Shown: positions 1-7,967, counted from the first letter of the stretch. The stretch: DNA of 34,532 nt from CAZRDB01 sp964598695 (GCA_964598695.1 CAZRDB010000034.1:1-34532); one strand, 5' to 3'. Made by a program: numbers and translations. Notes: a model not told the origin generated them from the sequence alone.

Positions 1-672
1 GTCACGGCTGAGAGCCGCGGGCGCGTCACCCTCGCGGGCAGGACGGTGGAGAAGCTCGCGATCTCGACCGAGCCGGAGATCCGCGTTCCCGCGCTGCTCG
101 TCGCCGCGCCGGGCGGCTCAGGGGTCACCGTCCTGGTCGACGCGGCCGGCGCGCGCGCCGCGCTCGAGGGCGAGACGGTGGCACGACTCCGCGCGGAGGG
201 CCAGTCGGTGCTGCTGGTCGATCCCCGGTACCTGGGCGAGTGGGCGGACGGGCTCAACTGGCCCAGCGCCCGGAGCGCGGCGCTTCTCACCGGCGTGATC
301 CTCGGCCAGGCCCCCGGCACCTGCGGGCTCTTCGACGTGCTCTGCGCCGCCCGCTATGCGCGGGCCCGCGGCGAGGGGCCGGTGCGCGTCGTCGGCGTGG
401 GCGATGCGGGCGTGCTTGCGCTGCTCGCCGCCGCCCTCGACCCGGAGATCGCGGGCGTCGAGGCCGTCGATCTCGGCCCGACCTTCCTGGCCGGCCGTGA
501 GGGTCCGTGTCTGCCGCACATCCTCAGCGTGGGCGACCTCCCGGACTTCGCCGCCGCAGTGGCGCCGCGGCCGGTCCGGATCGCCGGCGTCGCCGATCCG
601 GCCGCCTATGCCCGGACCCGGGCCGCCTACGCGGCGTTCGACACGGTCTCCGCACTCGCTATCGAGCAGTAG
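1..672 (+). CDS. alpha/beta-hydrolase-like protein, 3' part (5' end outside window)
   Basis: The frame is open from base 1, so the gene enters from the left edge; 223 residues are visible. The segment VEKLAISTEPEIRVPALLV, then the GVGDAGVLALLAAALDP stretch and the LPHILSVGDLPDFAAAVAPRPV segment follow the C-terminal half of acetyl-xylan-esterase/dienelactone-hydrolase-like proteins common in polysaccharide-degrading bacteria. In that family the nucleophile elbow is normally G-x-S-x-G; here it reads G-V-G-D-A-G, so the catalytic serine appears to be replaced and the protein may not be an active esterase. Its first half, including any signal peptide, is not visible. It ends 6 bases before the convergent pseudokinase gene. 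Family assignment is by eye and moderate; function is inferred. Confidence 0.6.
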   Translation, partial: VTAESRGRVTLAGRTVEKLAISTEPEIRVPALLVAAPGGSGVTVLVDAAGARAALEGETVARLRAEGQSVLLVDPRYLGEWADGLNWPSARSAALLTGVILGQAPGTCGLFDVLCAARYARARGEGPVRVVGVGDAGVLALLAAALDPEIAGVEAVDLGPTFLAGREGPCLPHILSVGDLPDFAAAVAPRPVRIAGVADPAAYARTRAAYAAFDTVSALAIEQ

Positions 673-678
673 GCCGTC

Positions 679-2493
679 CTAGCGGCGGAGCCCGAAGAGC
701 AGGGAGCCGAGTGACTCCAGCGCGCTCTCGAGCGGATCGCGGTCGCGTTGCGGTCCGCTCGCGACCGCCGGGGCGGTTGCCCTTCCCGTGCCGCTCGAGA
801 GCGCCACGCGGCTCTCGGCGTGGTTGGGGTCGATCGCGAGCGCCTGCCGCCAGCAGGTCTCCGCATGCTCGCGATGTCCGAGCTGCGCATAGGCGATGCC
901 CATCGCGTGCAGGACCGGCGGGTTCGGCGGGCCCTCGTCGATCACCCGGCGCCACGAGTGGAGCGCCTCGATCAGGCGCCCCGCCCGGCTCTGGGCCGAG
1001 CCGAGGTGGGTGAGGGCCGAGAGCCGCAGCTCGGGCAGCGTGTCGGCGCCGGCAACCTCCGTCAGCACGGCGGCGGCTTGCCGGAGCGCTCCGAGCGTGA
1101 GCAGCACGCGCCCCAGATCGTGGCGCGCATCCCAGTCCCGCGGGTTCCGGGCGATCGCCTGCTCGTAGGCGTCGCAGGCCTCGCGGTAGCGCCCAAGGAC
1201 CGTCAACGCGTCGCCTCTGCGGTTGTGGGCGACGCCGGAGGCCGTCTCATCGCCCGCGGCGCTCCCGTACGAGTGGAGCGCCTCCTCCCACCGCCCCTGC
1301 GCGGCGAGACGGTCGCCCTGCGCGACGAAGAAGTCGACGCGGGCGCTGCCGCTCCCCAGGACGGGCTCCTCCTCGGGCGGGGCGGGAGGACTCGCGGCGC
1401 CGCCGGAGCCGTCGTCGATCTCCAGCAGCGGCGTGCCAGGCCGCACGGGCCGGACCTCGGGATCGGCAGGCCGCGCGTGGCCGCACGCGAGACAGGAGAG
1501 AGCCCGCGGTCGCATCGGGCGGCCGCAAGCGGGACAGAGCGCCTGGCCCGGAGCGGCCGTCGCGGCATAGCCGAGCCCGGCCATCCGGTCGCCGGAGAGG
1601 GTGCGCAGCATTGCTTCGACCTGCGCGCGGGCGTGAGGATCCGCGGGCGCGGCGAAGCCGAGCATCACCCGCAGGTCGCGGACGGTCAGGGGCCGCTCGG
1701 CGGGGTCGGGCGCGAGGCAGGCTCGGATCGCCATCGCGGCCTCCTCCGGCAGGCCGGTGAGATCGTCTGGGGGGGCCGCACCGGCCACGGCCGGTGCGGC
1801 GCCGATCTCGAGCAGATCGAACCGGCCCGAGGCGTCGGCTCGCTCGCACGGATCGGCCTCGGCGAGACCGCGGAGCATGTCGCGCAGGAGCGCCCCGACG
1901 GCGTAGAGATCGGCGCCCGGCCCCGGCGGCAGTCCCCGGCTCAGCTCGGGCGCCCCGCCCGAGCGACCCGCGCGGCGGGCGTAGCCGCCGGGGGCGATCC
2001 ACGACTGCAGAAGGGGCAGCCCGCAGTCGTTGAGCTTCACGGAGCCACAGCGATCGACCAGGTGGATGTTGCCCGGCCGGATCGACAGGTGCAGGAGATC
2101 GCGCTGGTGCAGGAACTCCAGCGTGGCAAGGATCTGAGCGGCGATGGGGCGCGCCTCCGACCATGTCAGGGGACCACCCTCCCGGATCCGCTCCTCGAGC
2201 GTCGCCGCTGGGCACAGCTCCTCGGCGACGAGCACTCCCTCAGGCCGCGGGAGGATCTCGACCACGTCCACCAGCGCGGGGTGGCTCAGCGCCTCGAGCA
2301 GCCGCGCCCGACCGGCGAAGGCCTCACCTGCGGCGATCTCGGCGTAGCCCGGCTCGTAGGGGAGGACGCGGAGGACGCGCTCGCTCCCTCCATCCACCCG
2401 GCGGGCGACCCACGCCGGGCCGAGGAGGCCGGCGCCCCGCCGCGCGAGGATCTCGTAGGGGCCCACCAGAGAGCCCGGCTCTCCGCTCCACAC
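679..2493 (-). CDS. pseudokinase with zinc ribbon and TPR repeats
   Basis: 604 residues from a GTG at 2493 preceded by AGGAG with an 8-base spacer; the frame is open further upstream, but that extension is Arg/Pro-rich and would run into the divergent gene. Residues 11-280 have a protein-kinase layout: glycine-rich loop near 19-25, HLSIRPGN at 135-142, NDCG at 155-158, APE at 181-183, DLYAVG at 195-200. The VAIK lysine is Arg (R42), the HRD aspartate is Ser (S137) and the usual Lys two residues later is Arg. The DFG Asp is kept (D156). This predicts an inactive or strongly impaired kinase. C320/C323 and C334/C337 form a zinc ribbon, followed by about four to five TPRs (residues 384-570). No membrane segment is seen, so it is probably a cytoplasmic scaffold or sensor. 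It is divergent from the Lon-cytochrome gene, with 182 bases between them. Confidence 0.85.
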   Translation of the reverse strand: MWSGEPGSLVGPYEILARRGAGLLGPAWVARRVDGGSERVLRVLPYEPGYAEIAAGEAFAGRARLLEALSHPALVDVVEILPRPEGVLVAEELCPAATLEERIREGGPLTWSEARPIAAQILATLEFLHQRDLLHLSIRPGNIHLVDRCGSVKLNDCGLPLLQSWIAPGGYARRAGRSGGAPELSRGLPPGPGADLYAVGALLRDMLRGLAEADPCERADASGRFDLLEIGAAPAVAGAAPPDDLTGLPEEAAMAIRACLAPDPAERPLTVRDLRVMLGFAAPADPHARAQVEAMLRTLSGDRMAGLGYAATAAPGQALCPACGRPMRPRALSCLACGHARPADPEVRPVRPGTPLLEIDDGSGGAASPPAPPEEEPVLGSGSARVDFFVAQGDRLAAQGRWEEALHSYGSAAGDETASGVAHNRRGDALTVLGRYREACDAYEQAIARNPRDWDARHDLGRVLLTLGALRQAAAVLTEVAGADTLPELRLSALTHLGSAQSRAGRLIEALHSWRRVIDEGPPNPPVLHAMGIAYAQLGHREHAETCWRQALAIDPNHAESRVALSSGTGRATAPAVASGPQRDRDPLESALESLGSLLFGLRR

Positions 2494-2675
2494 GGGTGCA
2501 GCTCCTCTCGTCAGGCGCGTGTGTTCCCCGCCCGGCTCCCGGGAGCCTTCGCGGCCCACCGACAACCAGTCGCCCGACCGAGGCCGCGGTCGCGCGGCCC
2601 GCTGCGCCAAGGAGTGCGCGGGATGGCGGCGAATCGGAGGGAAGGTCGGGGCGGCCCCTCGGAACGGAATGCACC
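2494..2675. promoter_or_regulatory. divergent intergenic region with two palindromes
   Basis: These 182 bases separate two divergent genes, so they must hold both promoters. No convincing -35/-10 pair is visible. A perfect 14-bp palindrome GGCTCCCGGGAGCC lies at 2534-2547, about 40 bases upstream of the pseudokinase start. A 7-bp hairpin (2582-2588 with 2593-2599, loop GTCG) lies about 77 bases upstream of the Lon-cytochrome start. The minus-strand gene has a strong ribosome site (AGGAG); the plus-strand gene has only a weak one. An operator role for either palindrome is inference. Confidence 0.45.
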
Positions 2676-4745
2676 ATGCGGCACCACTCCAGGCCAATCT
2701 GCTGCGCCCTGGGCCTCGCGGGCCTGCTTCTCGCGACGGCTTCGCCGGCACAGCCTCCCCCCGTGCCCGCGGAGAAGCCGCTCGCCACCGTCGGACGCGC
2801 CAGCGCCCTGACCGTGGTCATGGCCGAGGGCGCCGCGCCGCGCGGAATGGTCTTCCCGATCGCGGTGGAAGCGGCGCCGGGCACCGGGGCTCGCTCGGCC
2901 AACGCCGAGGTCGACGACATGGTGCGCCAGACGCTCGATGACGCCTGCCGCTGGATCGGGAGCCGCCGCGGCGCCGACGGCTACCGGGTGCCTGACGGCT
3001 TCCCGGAGAGCGTGGACCTGTGGATCGCCTTCCCGCCCGAGGCCCGGCAAGGGGTGGTCGCGGGCGACAGCGCCGGCGCGGCCCTCGCGTGCGCGGTGTA
3101 CTCGGCCGTCTCCGGAACGCCGATCCTGAACGACGTCGCGATGACGGGCGCGATCGACGCCGAGGGCAAGGTCCATGCCGTCGCGTTCATCCGCACCAAG
3201 CTCGACGGCGTGCTCGCCCAGGGTCTATCGACGATGATCCTCCCGGCCGAGAACTGGTGGCGCACCGAGGCCGAGGCCCGACGGCTCTGGGCCGATGCCG
3301 TGCCGCGGATCCGCGTGGTCTTCGCCGAGAGCCTCGACGACGTCTTCTTCTTCGCACTCGGACCCTACGGCCCCCAGGGCGCGGAGTACGAGCGCTACTC
3401 GGCCGCGCTCCACGACGCCACCGAGCGGTTCGCGCGCGGCGACTACGAGCCCGCCCGCCTTGCCTTCGCCACGATGCTCCTCCGCGAGCCGGGCGACAGC
3501 ACCGCCCTCGCCTGGAAGGCCGAGTCCGAGCACCGCTACGCGACGCAGCTTGTCGAAGCGGGCGTGGAAGCGGTCCGGGAGGGACGGCTCGAGGCGGCCC
3601 AGTTCGCGCTGTGGCGGGCGCTGGACCTCGCGGAGACGCAGGAGCTGCCGGCCGCCGGCCGGCTCACCGCGTACCTCGACGGGGTGGTCGCGCCGCCCGA
3701 CCGCGACGGCGCCCGGCCGCTCCCGCTCCAGCCCGAGGGAGGCCCCTCGGCCTCGCTGCCCATCTACCCAGTCGAGCCGCTTCCGGAGGCGCCCGAGAGC
3801 GCGCGCTGGGCCGCGGCCCACCCCGTTCGCGTCGCGCTGGGGGACTGGGGGTTCCTGGCGGTGGCGGCAGCGGCCGGCCAGGGCCGCTTCGCGGTCGAGG
3901 CCTCCTACGCCGACCCCTCAGGCCGCGTGGAGCAGGATCCCGGCCGGTGGTACCCGCTGGATACCGGCTTCGCCGAGCGGGGACGGGAGGACCGTCTGGC
4001 CGTGGCGATCGGCGATGCCGAAGGCCTGCCGGAGGCGGCTCTCGCCGCACTGGACTCCCGCTCCTCGCAGGGCGTCGACGCGTGGCTCTTCGGCGCGGGG
4101 CCGCTGCGGTCCGGGGGCCACGCCCTCGACCTCGCCACCGAGGCCCGACCGTGGGGCTGCGATGCCGGGGTGCCGCCGCTGCTGCGCAACGAGGCGCCCG
4201 GTGGGGGGCCGCTCGGATCGTGGAACGGGGCGCTCGGGCGCGCCTTCGACCGGGCCGTGCTGTGGGGGGGCGAGGCCGACTACCTGAAGGGGCGCCCCGC
4301 CGCCGGCGCGCGGCTGTTCGCGGCCTCGTGCGCCGGCTGTCACGGCGCGGGGCAACCGGGGCGGCAGGCGCTCGTGCCCGAGGCCCTCGCCTGGGAGCCC
4401 GCGGGGAGCCAGGCGAGCCTCGAGCGGTTCCTCACCCGCGACGAGGACCATCGCGAGCGCGTGCCACAGGGGGGGCTCGAGGATCTGATCGCGTACGTGC
4501 GAACCGCCGGAGCCCCGCCGAGCTGGCTGGTCTCGCCCCCGGGCGGCAGCGCCGCCGACGTGCGCGCACAGGCCGTCTTCGAGCGGGGCCGGTGGTGGGT
4601 GGCGCTCTCGCGCGAGCAGAGCACGGGCAACGCCGACGACCTGGACCTCACGCCCGCCCACCCGGCCTGGCTCGCGATCGCCGTGCGCGACGGGGCGAGC
4701 GGCCGGGCCGCAGTCACCTCGGCGCTCGCGCTCGAGTGGCGGTGA
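2676..4745 (+). CDS. exported Lon-type (S16) protease domain fused to cytochrome c / ethylbenzene-dehydrogenase-like heme domain
   Basis: 689 residues from ATG 2676, the start that gives an N-terminal signal peptide (about 1-25, cleavage near SPAQ). Residues 40-225 match the Lon proteolytic domain: GDSAG with Ser132, the AMTGAID stretch, GKVHAVAFIRTK with Lys175, then ILPAEN. The Ser-Lys spacing is 43, the same as E. coli Lon S679-K722. There is no AAA+ ATPase domain. Residues 235-325 are helical and TPR-like. Residues 380-490 and 628-689 resemble the two ends of an ethylbenzene-dehydrogenase-type heme-binding domain (WYPLDTGF...EDRLAVAIG; then FERGRWWVALSRE...LAIAVRDG). Between them sits a cytochrome c segment with CAGCH at 552-556 and a terminal helix LEDLIAYVRT. 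No Met follows the CXXCH within this segment; His592 is a possible sixth ligand. It should act in the periplasm or outside the membrane. The combination is highly unusual; the joint function is unknown. Confidence 0.85.
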   Translation: MRHHSRPICCALGLAGLLLATASPAQPPPVPAEKPLATVGRASALTVVMAEGAAPRGMVFPIAVEAAPGTGARSANAEVDDMVRQTLDDACRWIGSRRGADGYRVPDGFPESVDLWIAFPPEARQGVVAGDSAGAALACAVYSAVSGTPILNDVAMTGAIDAEGKVHAVAFIRTKLDGVLAQGLSTMILPAENWWRTEAEARRLWADAVPRIRVVFAESLDDVFFFALGPYGPQGAEYERYSAALHDATERFARGDYEPARLAFATMLLREPGDSTALAWKAESEHRYATQLVEAGVEAVREGRLEAAQFALWRALDLAETQELPAAGRLTAYLDGVVAPPDRDGARPLPLQPEGGPSASLPIYPVEPLPEAPESARWAAAHPVRVALGDWGFLAVAAAAGQGRFAVEASYADPSGRVEQDPGRWYPLDTGFAERGREDRLAVAIGDAEGLPEAALAALDSRSSQGVDAWLFGAGPLRSGGHALDLATEARPWGCDAGVPPLLRNEAPGGGPLGSWNGALGRAFDRAVLWGGEADYLKGRPAAGARLFAASCAGCHGAGQPGRQALVPEALAWEPAGSQASLERFLTRDEDHRERVPQGGLEDLIAYVRTAGAPPSWLVSPPGGSAADVRAQAVFERGRWWVALSREQSTGNADDLDLTPAHPAWLAIAVRDGASGRAAVTSALALEWR

Positions 4746-4775
4746 CCGGGGCTCCCCCGTCGCGTGGTGGCGATC

Positions 4776-5246
4776 CTACTGGCCCTTGGCCTCTTCGAGC
4801 CCGACGACGATGTCCATCTGGCCCTGATCCGTGATGACGGGGATGCAGAGCGTACGCTCGACCGTGGTCACGCGCAGCTCACGCCCCTCGATCACGGTCG
4901 GCGGCGAGATGTCGCACGGGAGGCCGCTCTCGGCGAGCAGCGTCGCCGCGTTCCCGGTGATCATGTTCGACAGCTCGGCGATGGCCGAGCGGGCGAGTTC
5001 GTCGAACTCCGCCAGCGGCTCGCCGCCGAGCATCGCGCCGGCGATGGCGAGCGCGACATCGGCGTTCATGGAGTAGAACACGGTCCCCTCGACATTGCCC
5101 ACGACCCCGGCGGCGACCGTGATGTCCTGGGTCAGGAAGGCCTTGCCCTTGAGGGACAACTCCCCCCGGGCGACCTCGGTGTTCGCCGTCATCTTCAGGA
5201 CGCTGAACGCGGCCTGGACGAACGGATTGATGTATTCGACCCTCAA
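4776..5246 (-). CDS. cheX: CheX-type chemotaxis phosphatase
   Basis: 156 residues starting at TTG 5246, chosen because the resulting VEYINPFVQAAFSVL opening matches the conserved N-terminus of CheX (NPF near residues 7-9). CheX dephosphorylates CheY-P in the cytoplasm as a homodimer. The catalytic helix motif S-x3-E-x2-N-x3-G is present (SAIAELSNMITG, with Glu91 and Asn94). The later part follows the family pattern (GRELRVTT, LCIPVITDQGQMDIVVGLEE). Length is normal for CheX. A possible ribosome site (GAGG) lies rather far upstream. No cheA, cheY, receptor or flagellar gene is in the window, so its target regulator is elsewhere. It is convergent with the Lon-cytochrome gene (30 bases apart), with 192 bases upstream before the SDR gene's stop codon, suggesting its own promoter. 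Confidence 0.92.
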   Translation of the reverse strand: MRVEYINPFVQAAFSVLKMTANTEVARGELSLKGKAFLTQDITVAAGVVGNVEGTVFYSMNADVALAIAGAMLGGEPLAEFDELARSAIAELSNMITGNAATLLAESGLPCDISPPTVIEGRELRVTTVERTLCIPVITDQGQMDIVVGLEEAKGQ

Positions 5247-5438
5247 TCCGGCCTACCACCTCTCGCCGGTCACGTCTCCGCCGCGTCGGCAGGCAACCGG
5301 AGACGTATCGCTCCCAACGCGAACCGCATCACCGTGGAACGGAAGGGTACCGGGCACGGCGTTCGCGCACAACTCCAGACGGACAGTTCATCGAGTCGGC
5401 TCGGACCACCTGCACGGACCGAGCGCGGAGCGCGACTC
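5247..5438 (-). promoter_or_regulatory. upstream region of cheX with 9-bp inverted repeat
   Basis: 192 bases between the SDR stop and the CheX start. They hold a perfect inverted repeat: ACGTCTCCG at 5272-5280 and CGGAGACGT at 5298-5306, separated by 17 bases and lying 26-60 bases upstream of the CheX start codon. This could be an operator for a dimeric regulator or a 5'-leader stem. No promoter hexamers were convincing. Confidence 0.4.
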
Positions 5439-6245
5439 TCACCGCATCTCCTGTCCGCCCGTCACGTTGATGGCCTGCCCAGTCATGTAGGATGACTGGT
5501 CGGAGGCCAGAAACACCACAAGGTTGGTCACATCGGTGTATTCGCAGCCGCGACCGAGGGGAACTTGTTCCGCGTACTTCTTCCGCACGTCGTCCACGGT
5601 GATCCCGAGCCGCTGCGCGTACTGCTCGTACAGGCTGTCCTTCCACAGGGGCGAGTCCAGCAGGTTGCCCGGACAGATCGCGTTCACGCGGATCCCGAAC
5701 GGGGCAAGGTCGAGCGCGATGCTCTGCGTGAGGCCGACCCCCCCGAACTTCGAGGCGGCGTACGCGCAGTTGCGGAAGCTCCCCTTCTTGCCCGACTTGC
5801 TGTTGATCTGGATGATCGTCCCGCGCTCCCGCGGGATCATCACCCGGGCCGCGTGCTTCGCGCACAGGAAGTAGCCGGTCAGGTTCACGGCCAGCGTCGC
5901 GTCCCAGTCCTCCTTCGGGAAGCTCTCGATCCCGTGGGCGCGCAGGATCCCCGCGTTGGCGACCACGATGTCCAGCCCGCCGAACTCCTCGACCACGCGA
6001 TCGACCAGGGCCTCGACCTGGCTCTCGTCGGTGACGTTGACGGCCGCGCTCAGCGTGCGGGCGCCCGTCGCGGCCGCGATCCGCTCCGCCGTCGCCTGCA
6101 CCTTCTCCGCGTTGACATCGGCCAGCGCGACGCGGCAGCCTTCGCGCGCGAGCCGCTCGGCGATCGCCTCGCCCAGGCCCTGCGCCGATCCCGTCACCAG
6201 TGCGCTCCGGCCCTCCAGCAGCCGGCAGCCGCAGCTCTCACCCAT
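5439..6245 (-). CDS. srlD: SDR-family sorbitol-6-phosphate 2-dehydrogenase-like oxidoreductase
   Basis: 268 residues from ATG 6245. It is a classical short-chain dehydrogenase: TGSAQGLG nucleotide-binding loop (18-25), NAG at 97-99, Asn121, Ser149/Ser151, and Y162-x3-K166. The segment GTIIQINSKSGKKGS and the ending YMTGQAINVTGGQ are characteristic of SrlD, which oxidises sorbitol-6-phosphate to fructose-6-phosphate with NAD+. The start ATGGGTGA overlaps the 3' end of the preceding dehydrogenase gene by 8 bases, implying translational coupling. It is the last gene of an aldolase-dehydrogenase-SDR operon. The exact substrate here could be another polyol phosphate or deoxysugar derivative; the SDR fold and active site are certain, the substrate is inferred from similarity to SrlD. 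Confidence 0.9.
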   Translation of the reverse strand: MGESCGCRLLEGRSALVTGSAQGLGEAIAERLAREGCRVALADVNAEKVQATAERIAAATGARTLSAAVNVTDESQVEALVDRVVEEFGGLDIVVANAGILRAHGIESFPKEDWDATLAVNLTGYFLCAKHAARVMIPRERGTIIQINSKSGKKGSFRNCAYAASKFGGVGLTQSIALDLAPFGIRVNAICPGNLLDSPLWKDSLYEQYAQRLGITVDDVRKKYAEQVPLGRGCEYTDVTNLVVFLASDQSSYMTGQAINVTGGQEMR

Positions 6246-7965
6246 CGCTCTTCGTTCCCTTCTGCAACACACGCTCCGCCGCCACCGTCCACTCGCCGCT
6301 CGGGCCCAGCTTCGCGGCCACTGCGGGCAAGCGCTCCGCCAGCTCGCCCAGGCCGGTCAGCGGGAGGTCGATCTGCGGGTAGCAGACGATCTTGCCGGGG
6401 TAGCGCCCCTCCTGCGTCGCGATGACGGCTTCGCGGAAGGCGTCGATGCCTCCGACGGCCGCCACCGAGAGGTTCGTGTCCAGCTCGCCCCGCTCCGTCA
6501 GCGCCAGGACCTCGGCCAGGTCCTCCATGCTCGAGCCACTGGTGCCCAGCACGCGCACCCGCTTGTGCGCGAAGGCCGCGACGTCCAGCGTCGCCATCGT
6601 CCCCTTCGGCAGACCGGCGAAGACGTTCATGACCCCCTCGTGGTTGAGGTAGCCCCAGCACTGCTGGACCACCGGCGCGAGCGGCGCGAGCACCACGATG
6701 TCGTCGAAGCCCTCGGGAGCCAGCTCCCGCAGCACCGCGTCCTGGCCCCGTGGGTCCTTCAGCGGGTTGAACAGCTCGAGGCGGATGCCCTTGGCCTCCG
6801 CCTTCGCGGCGAGGCGCTCGCGCAGGTGGGCGAGCCGGGCATCGTCGACGTCGGTCCCGACCACGACGCTCGGACCATTGGAGCGCTCGACGGCGAGCTG
6901 CACGTGCATCTGGCCCATGGGGCCTGCCGCGCCGGCGAACCAGGCCGCGCCGCCGGGCTCGAGCGCGAGCGGGCGGCTCGCGCGGTACGCGGTCGCGATG
7001 TCGCCGTTGGTCGAGCCGGCGTGAACGAGGTAGTCGTAGTGGACGCGCCCCACGTCGATCGAGCACGGTAGGCTCTCCGCGGGATCGACCAGGGCCAGCG
7101 TGCCGAACCGCGCGAGGGCCGCCGAGGCGGCCTCGACGAGTGCCGGCTCCGTCGCGCCGAGGAGCACGACGTCGCTGAATCCGTCGGGCGCGAACTCGGC
7201 CCGCAGGGCGGCGAGCAGCTCGACCGTCGCCGGCCCGGAGCGCTCCACCAGCCGTGTCCCGGCGGCGGCGCAGGCAGCCGTCAGCTCGCTGAGGAGGCCC
7301 GCCGGCAGGCCGGTCGCGATGACCGTCGCGGGCCCGGCGCCCTCCGGGAAGACCGCGCCCAGGGTGGCCGGGGCCGGCGTCCCACACGCCGCGATCCAGA
7401 CCGCCCCGCCCGCCGCCAGCCTCTCGCGTTGCGAGACCTTGTAGGCGGCGACACAGCAGGCCCAGGGCTCGGAGAGGGCCGCGGCGGCATCGCCCGTGGT
7501 CTCCTTCTCGATCGGCAGCAGGTAGCAGCCGTGGTCGCCGTGGAGCACCTCGGCGCCGAGCTTCGCGTACTGCTCGAACCCGCCGGGGAGCATGTAGCCG
7601 AAGGCGATGCTCTTGCCGTTGACGTAGATGTCGGCCTGGACGACATACCGGCGGCCGACCTCGAACGTGTCGCGGAGGTTCGCGCCAACCTGGACGATCG
7701 TGACGGTGGGCTCGTGGCCCATGATGATCGGGTCGCGGGCGAGATCGCGGTCGTACAGCCGCGCATGGCTCCCGCCCTGCTTCACGATCTTCAGGTCGGA
7801 GAAGCAGACGCCGCAGCAGTCGATGCGAGCCAGCAGCTCGTCGGGCCCGCAGACCGGGACGTCGATCTCCTCGGGGCCGAGATCGGGCCCGCCGAGGTTC
7901 TCGACCCCGGCGCCGTGCAGCAGCCAGGCGCGCTGGCGCGTGGGGAGGGCGGAGGGCTCAGACAT
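6238..7965 (-). CDS. zinc-dependent alcohol dehydrogenase-like protein with two Rossmann segments (SorE-like)
   Basis: 575 residues from ATG 7965, which follows the aldolase stop by two bases. The N-terminal GroES-like domain has CCGVCFSD (likely zinc ligand Cys54) and GHEP (His84, Glu85). The four-cysteine structural zinc loop of classical alcohol dehydrogenases is absent. At 575 residues it is about 200 longer than a standard MDR enzyme. One nucleotide-fold-like region spans about 185-310, with a degenerate glycine motif (AACGTPAPATLG). A second, clearer one has GAAGPMGQMHVQLA followed by VVVGTDVDDARL. This enlarged form resembles dehydrogenases annotated near sorbose/polyol-phosphate operons (SorE-like). 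It likely reduces or oxidises a sugar phosphate in the cytoplasm between the aldolase and SDR steps. Operon: aldolase, this gene, SDR. Confidence 0.85.
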   Translation of the reverse strand: MSEPSALPTRQRAWLLHGAGVENLGGPDLGPEEIDVPVCGPDELLARIDCCGVCFSDLKIVKQGGSHARLYDRDLARDPIIMGHEPTVTIVQVGANLRDTFEVGRRYVVQADIYVNGKSIAFGYMLPGGFEQYAKLGAEVLHGDHGCYLLPIEKETTGDAAAALSEPWACCVAAYKVSQRERLAAGGAVWIAACGTPAPATLGAVFPEGAGPATVIATGLPAGLLSELTAACAAAGTRLVERSGPATVELLAALRAEFAPDGFSDVVLLGATEPALVEAASAALARFGTLALVDPAESLPCSIDVGRVHYDYLVHAGSTNGDIATAYRASRPLALEPGGAAWFAGAAGPMGQMHVQLAVERSNGPSVVVGTDVDDARLAHLRERLAAKAEAKGIRLELFNPLKDPRGQDAVLRELAPEGFDDIVVLAPLAPVVQQCWGYLNHEGVMNVFAGLPKGTMATLDVAAFAHKRVRVLGTSGSSMEDLAEVLALTERGELDTNLSVAAVGGIDAFREAVIATQEGRYPGKIVCYPQIDLPLTGLGELAERLPAVAAKLGPSGEWTVAAERVLQKGTKSDG

Positions 7966-7967
7966 GC

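Noticed and set aside
2494..2751. N-terminal extension of the pseudokinase to 2751
   Set aside because: The extra 86 residues are low-complexity Arg/Pro-rich, overlap the divergent gene, and the GTG at 2493 has a much better ribosome site.
748..2811. Long plus-strand frame (687 codons) opposite the pseudokinase
   Set aside because: Arg/Gly/Ala/Pro-rich shadow typical of antisense frames in high-G+C DNA; no domain; the minus frame carries clear kinase, zinc ribbon and TPR motifs.
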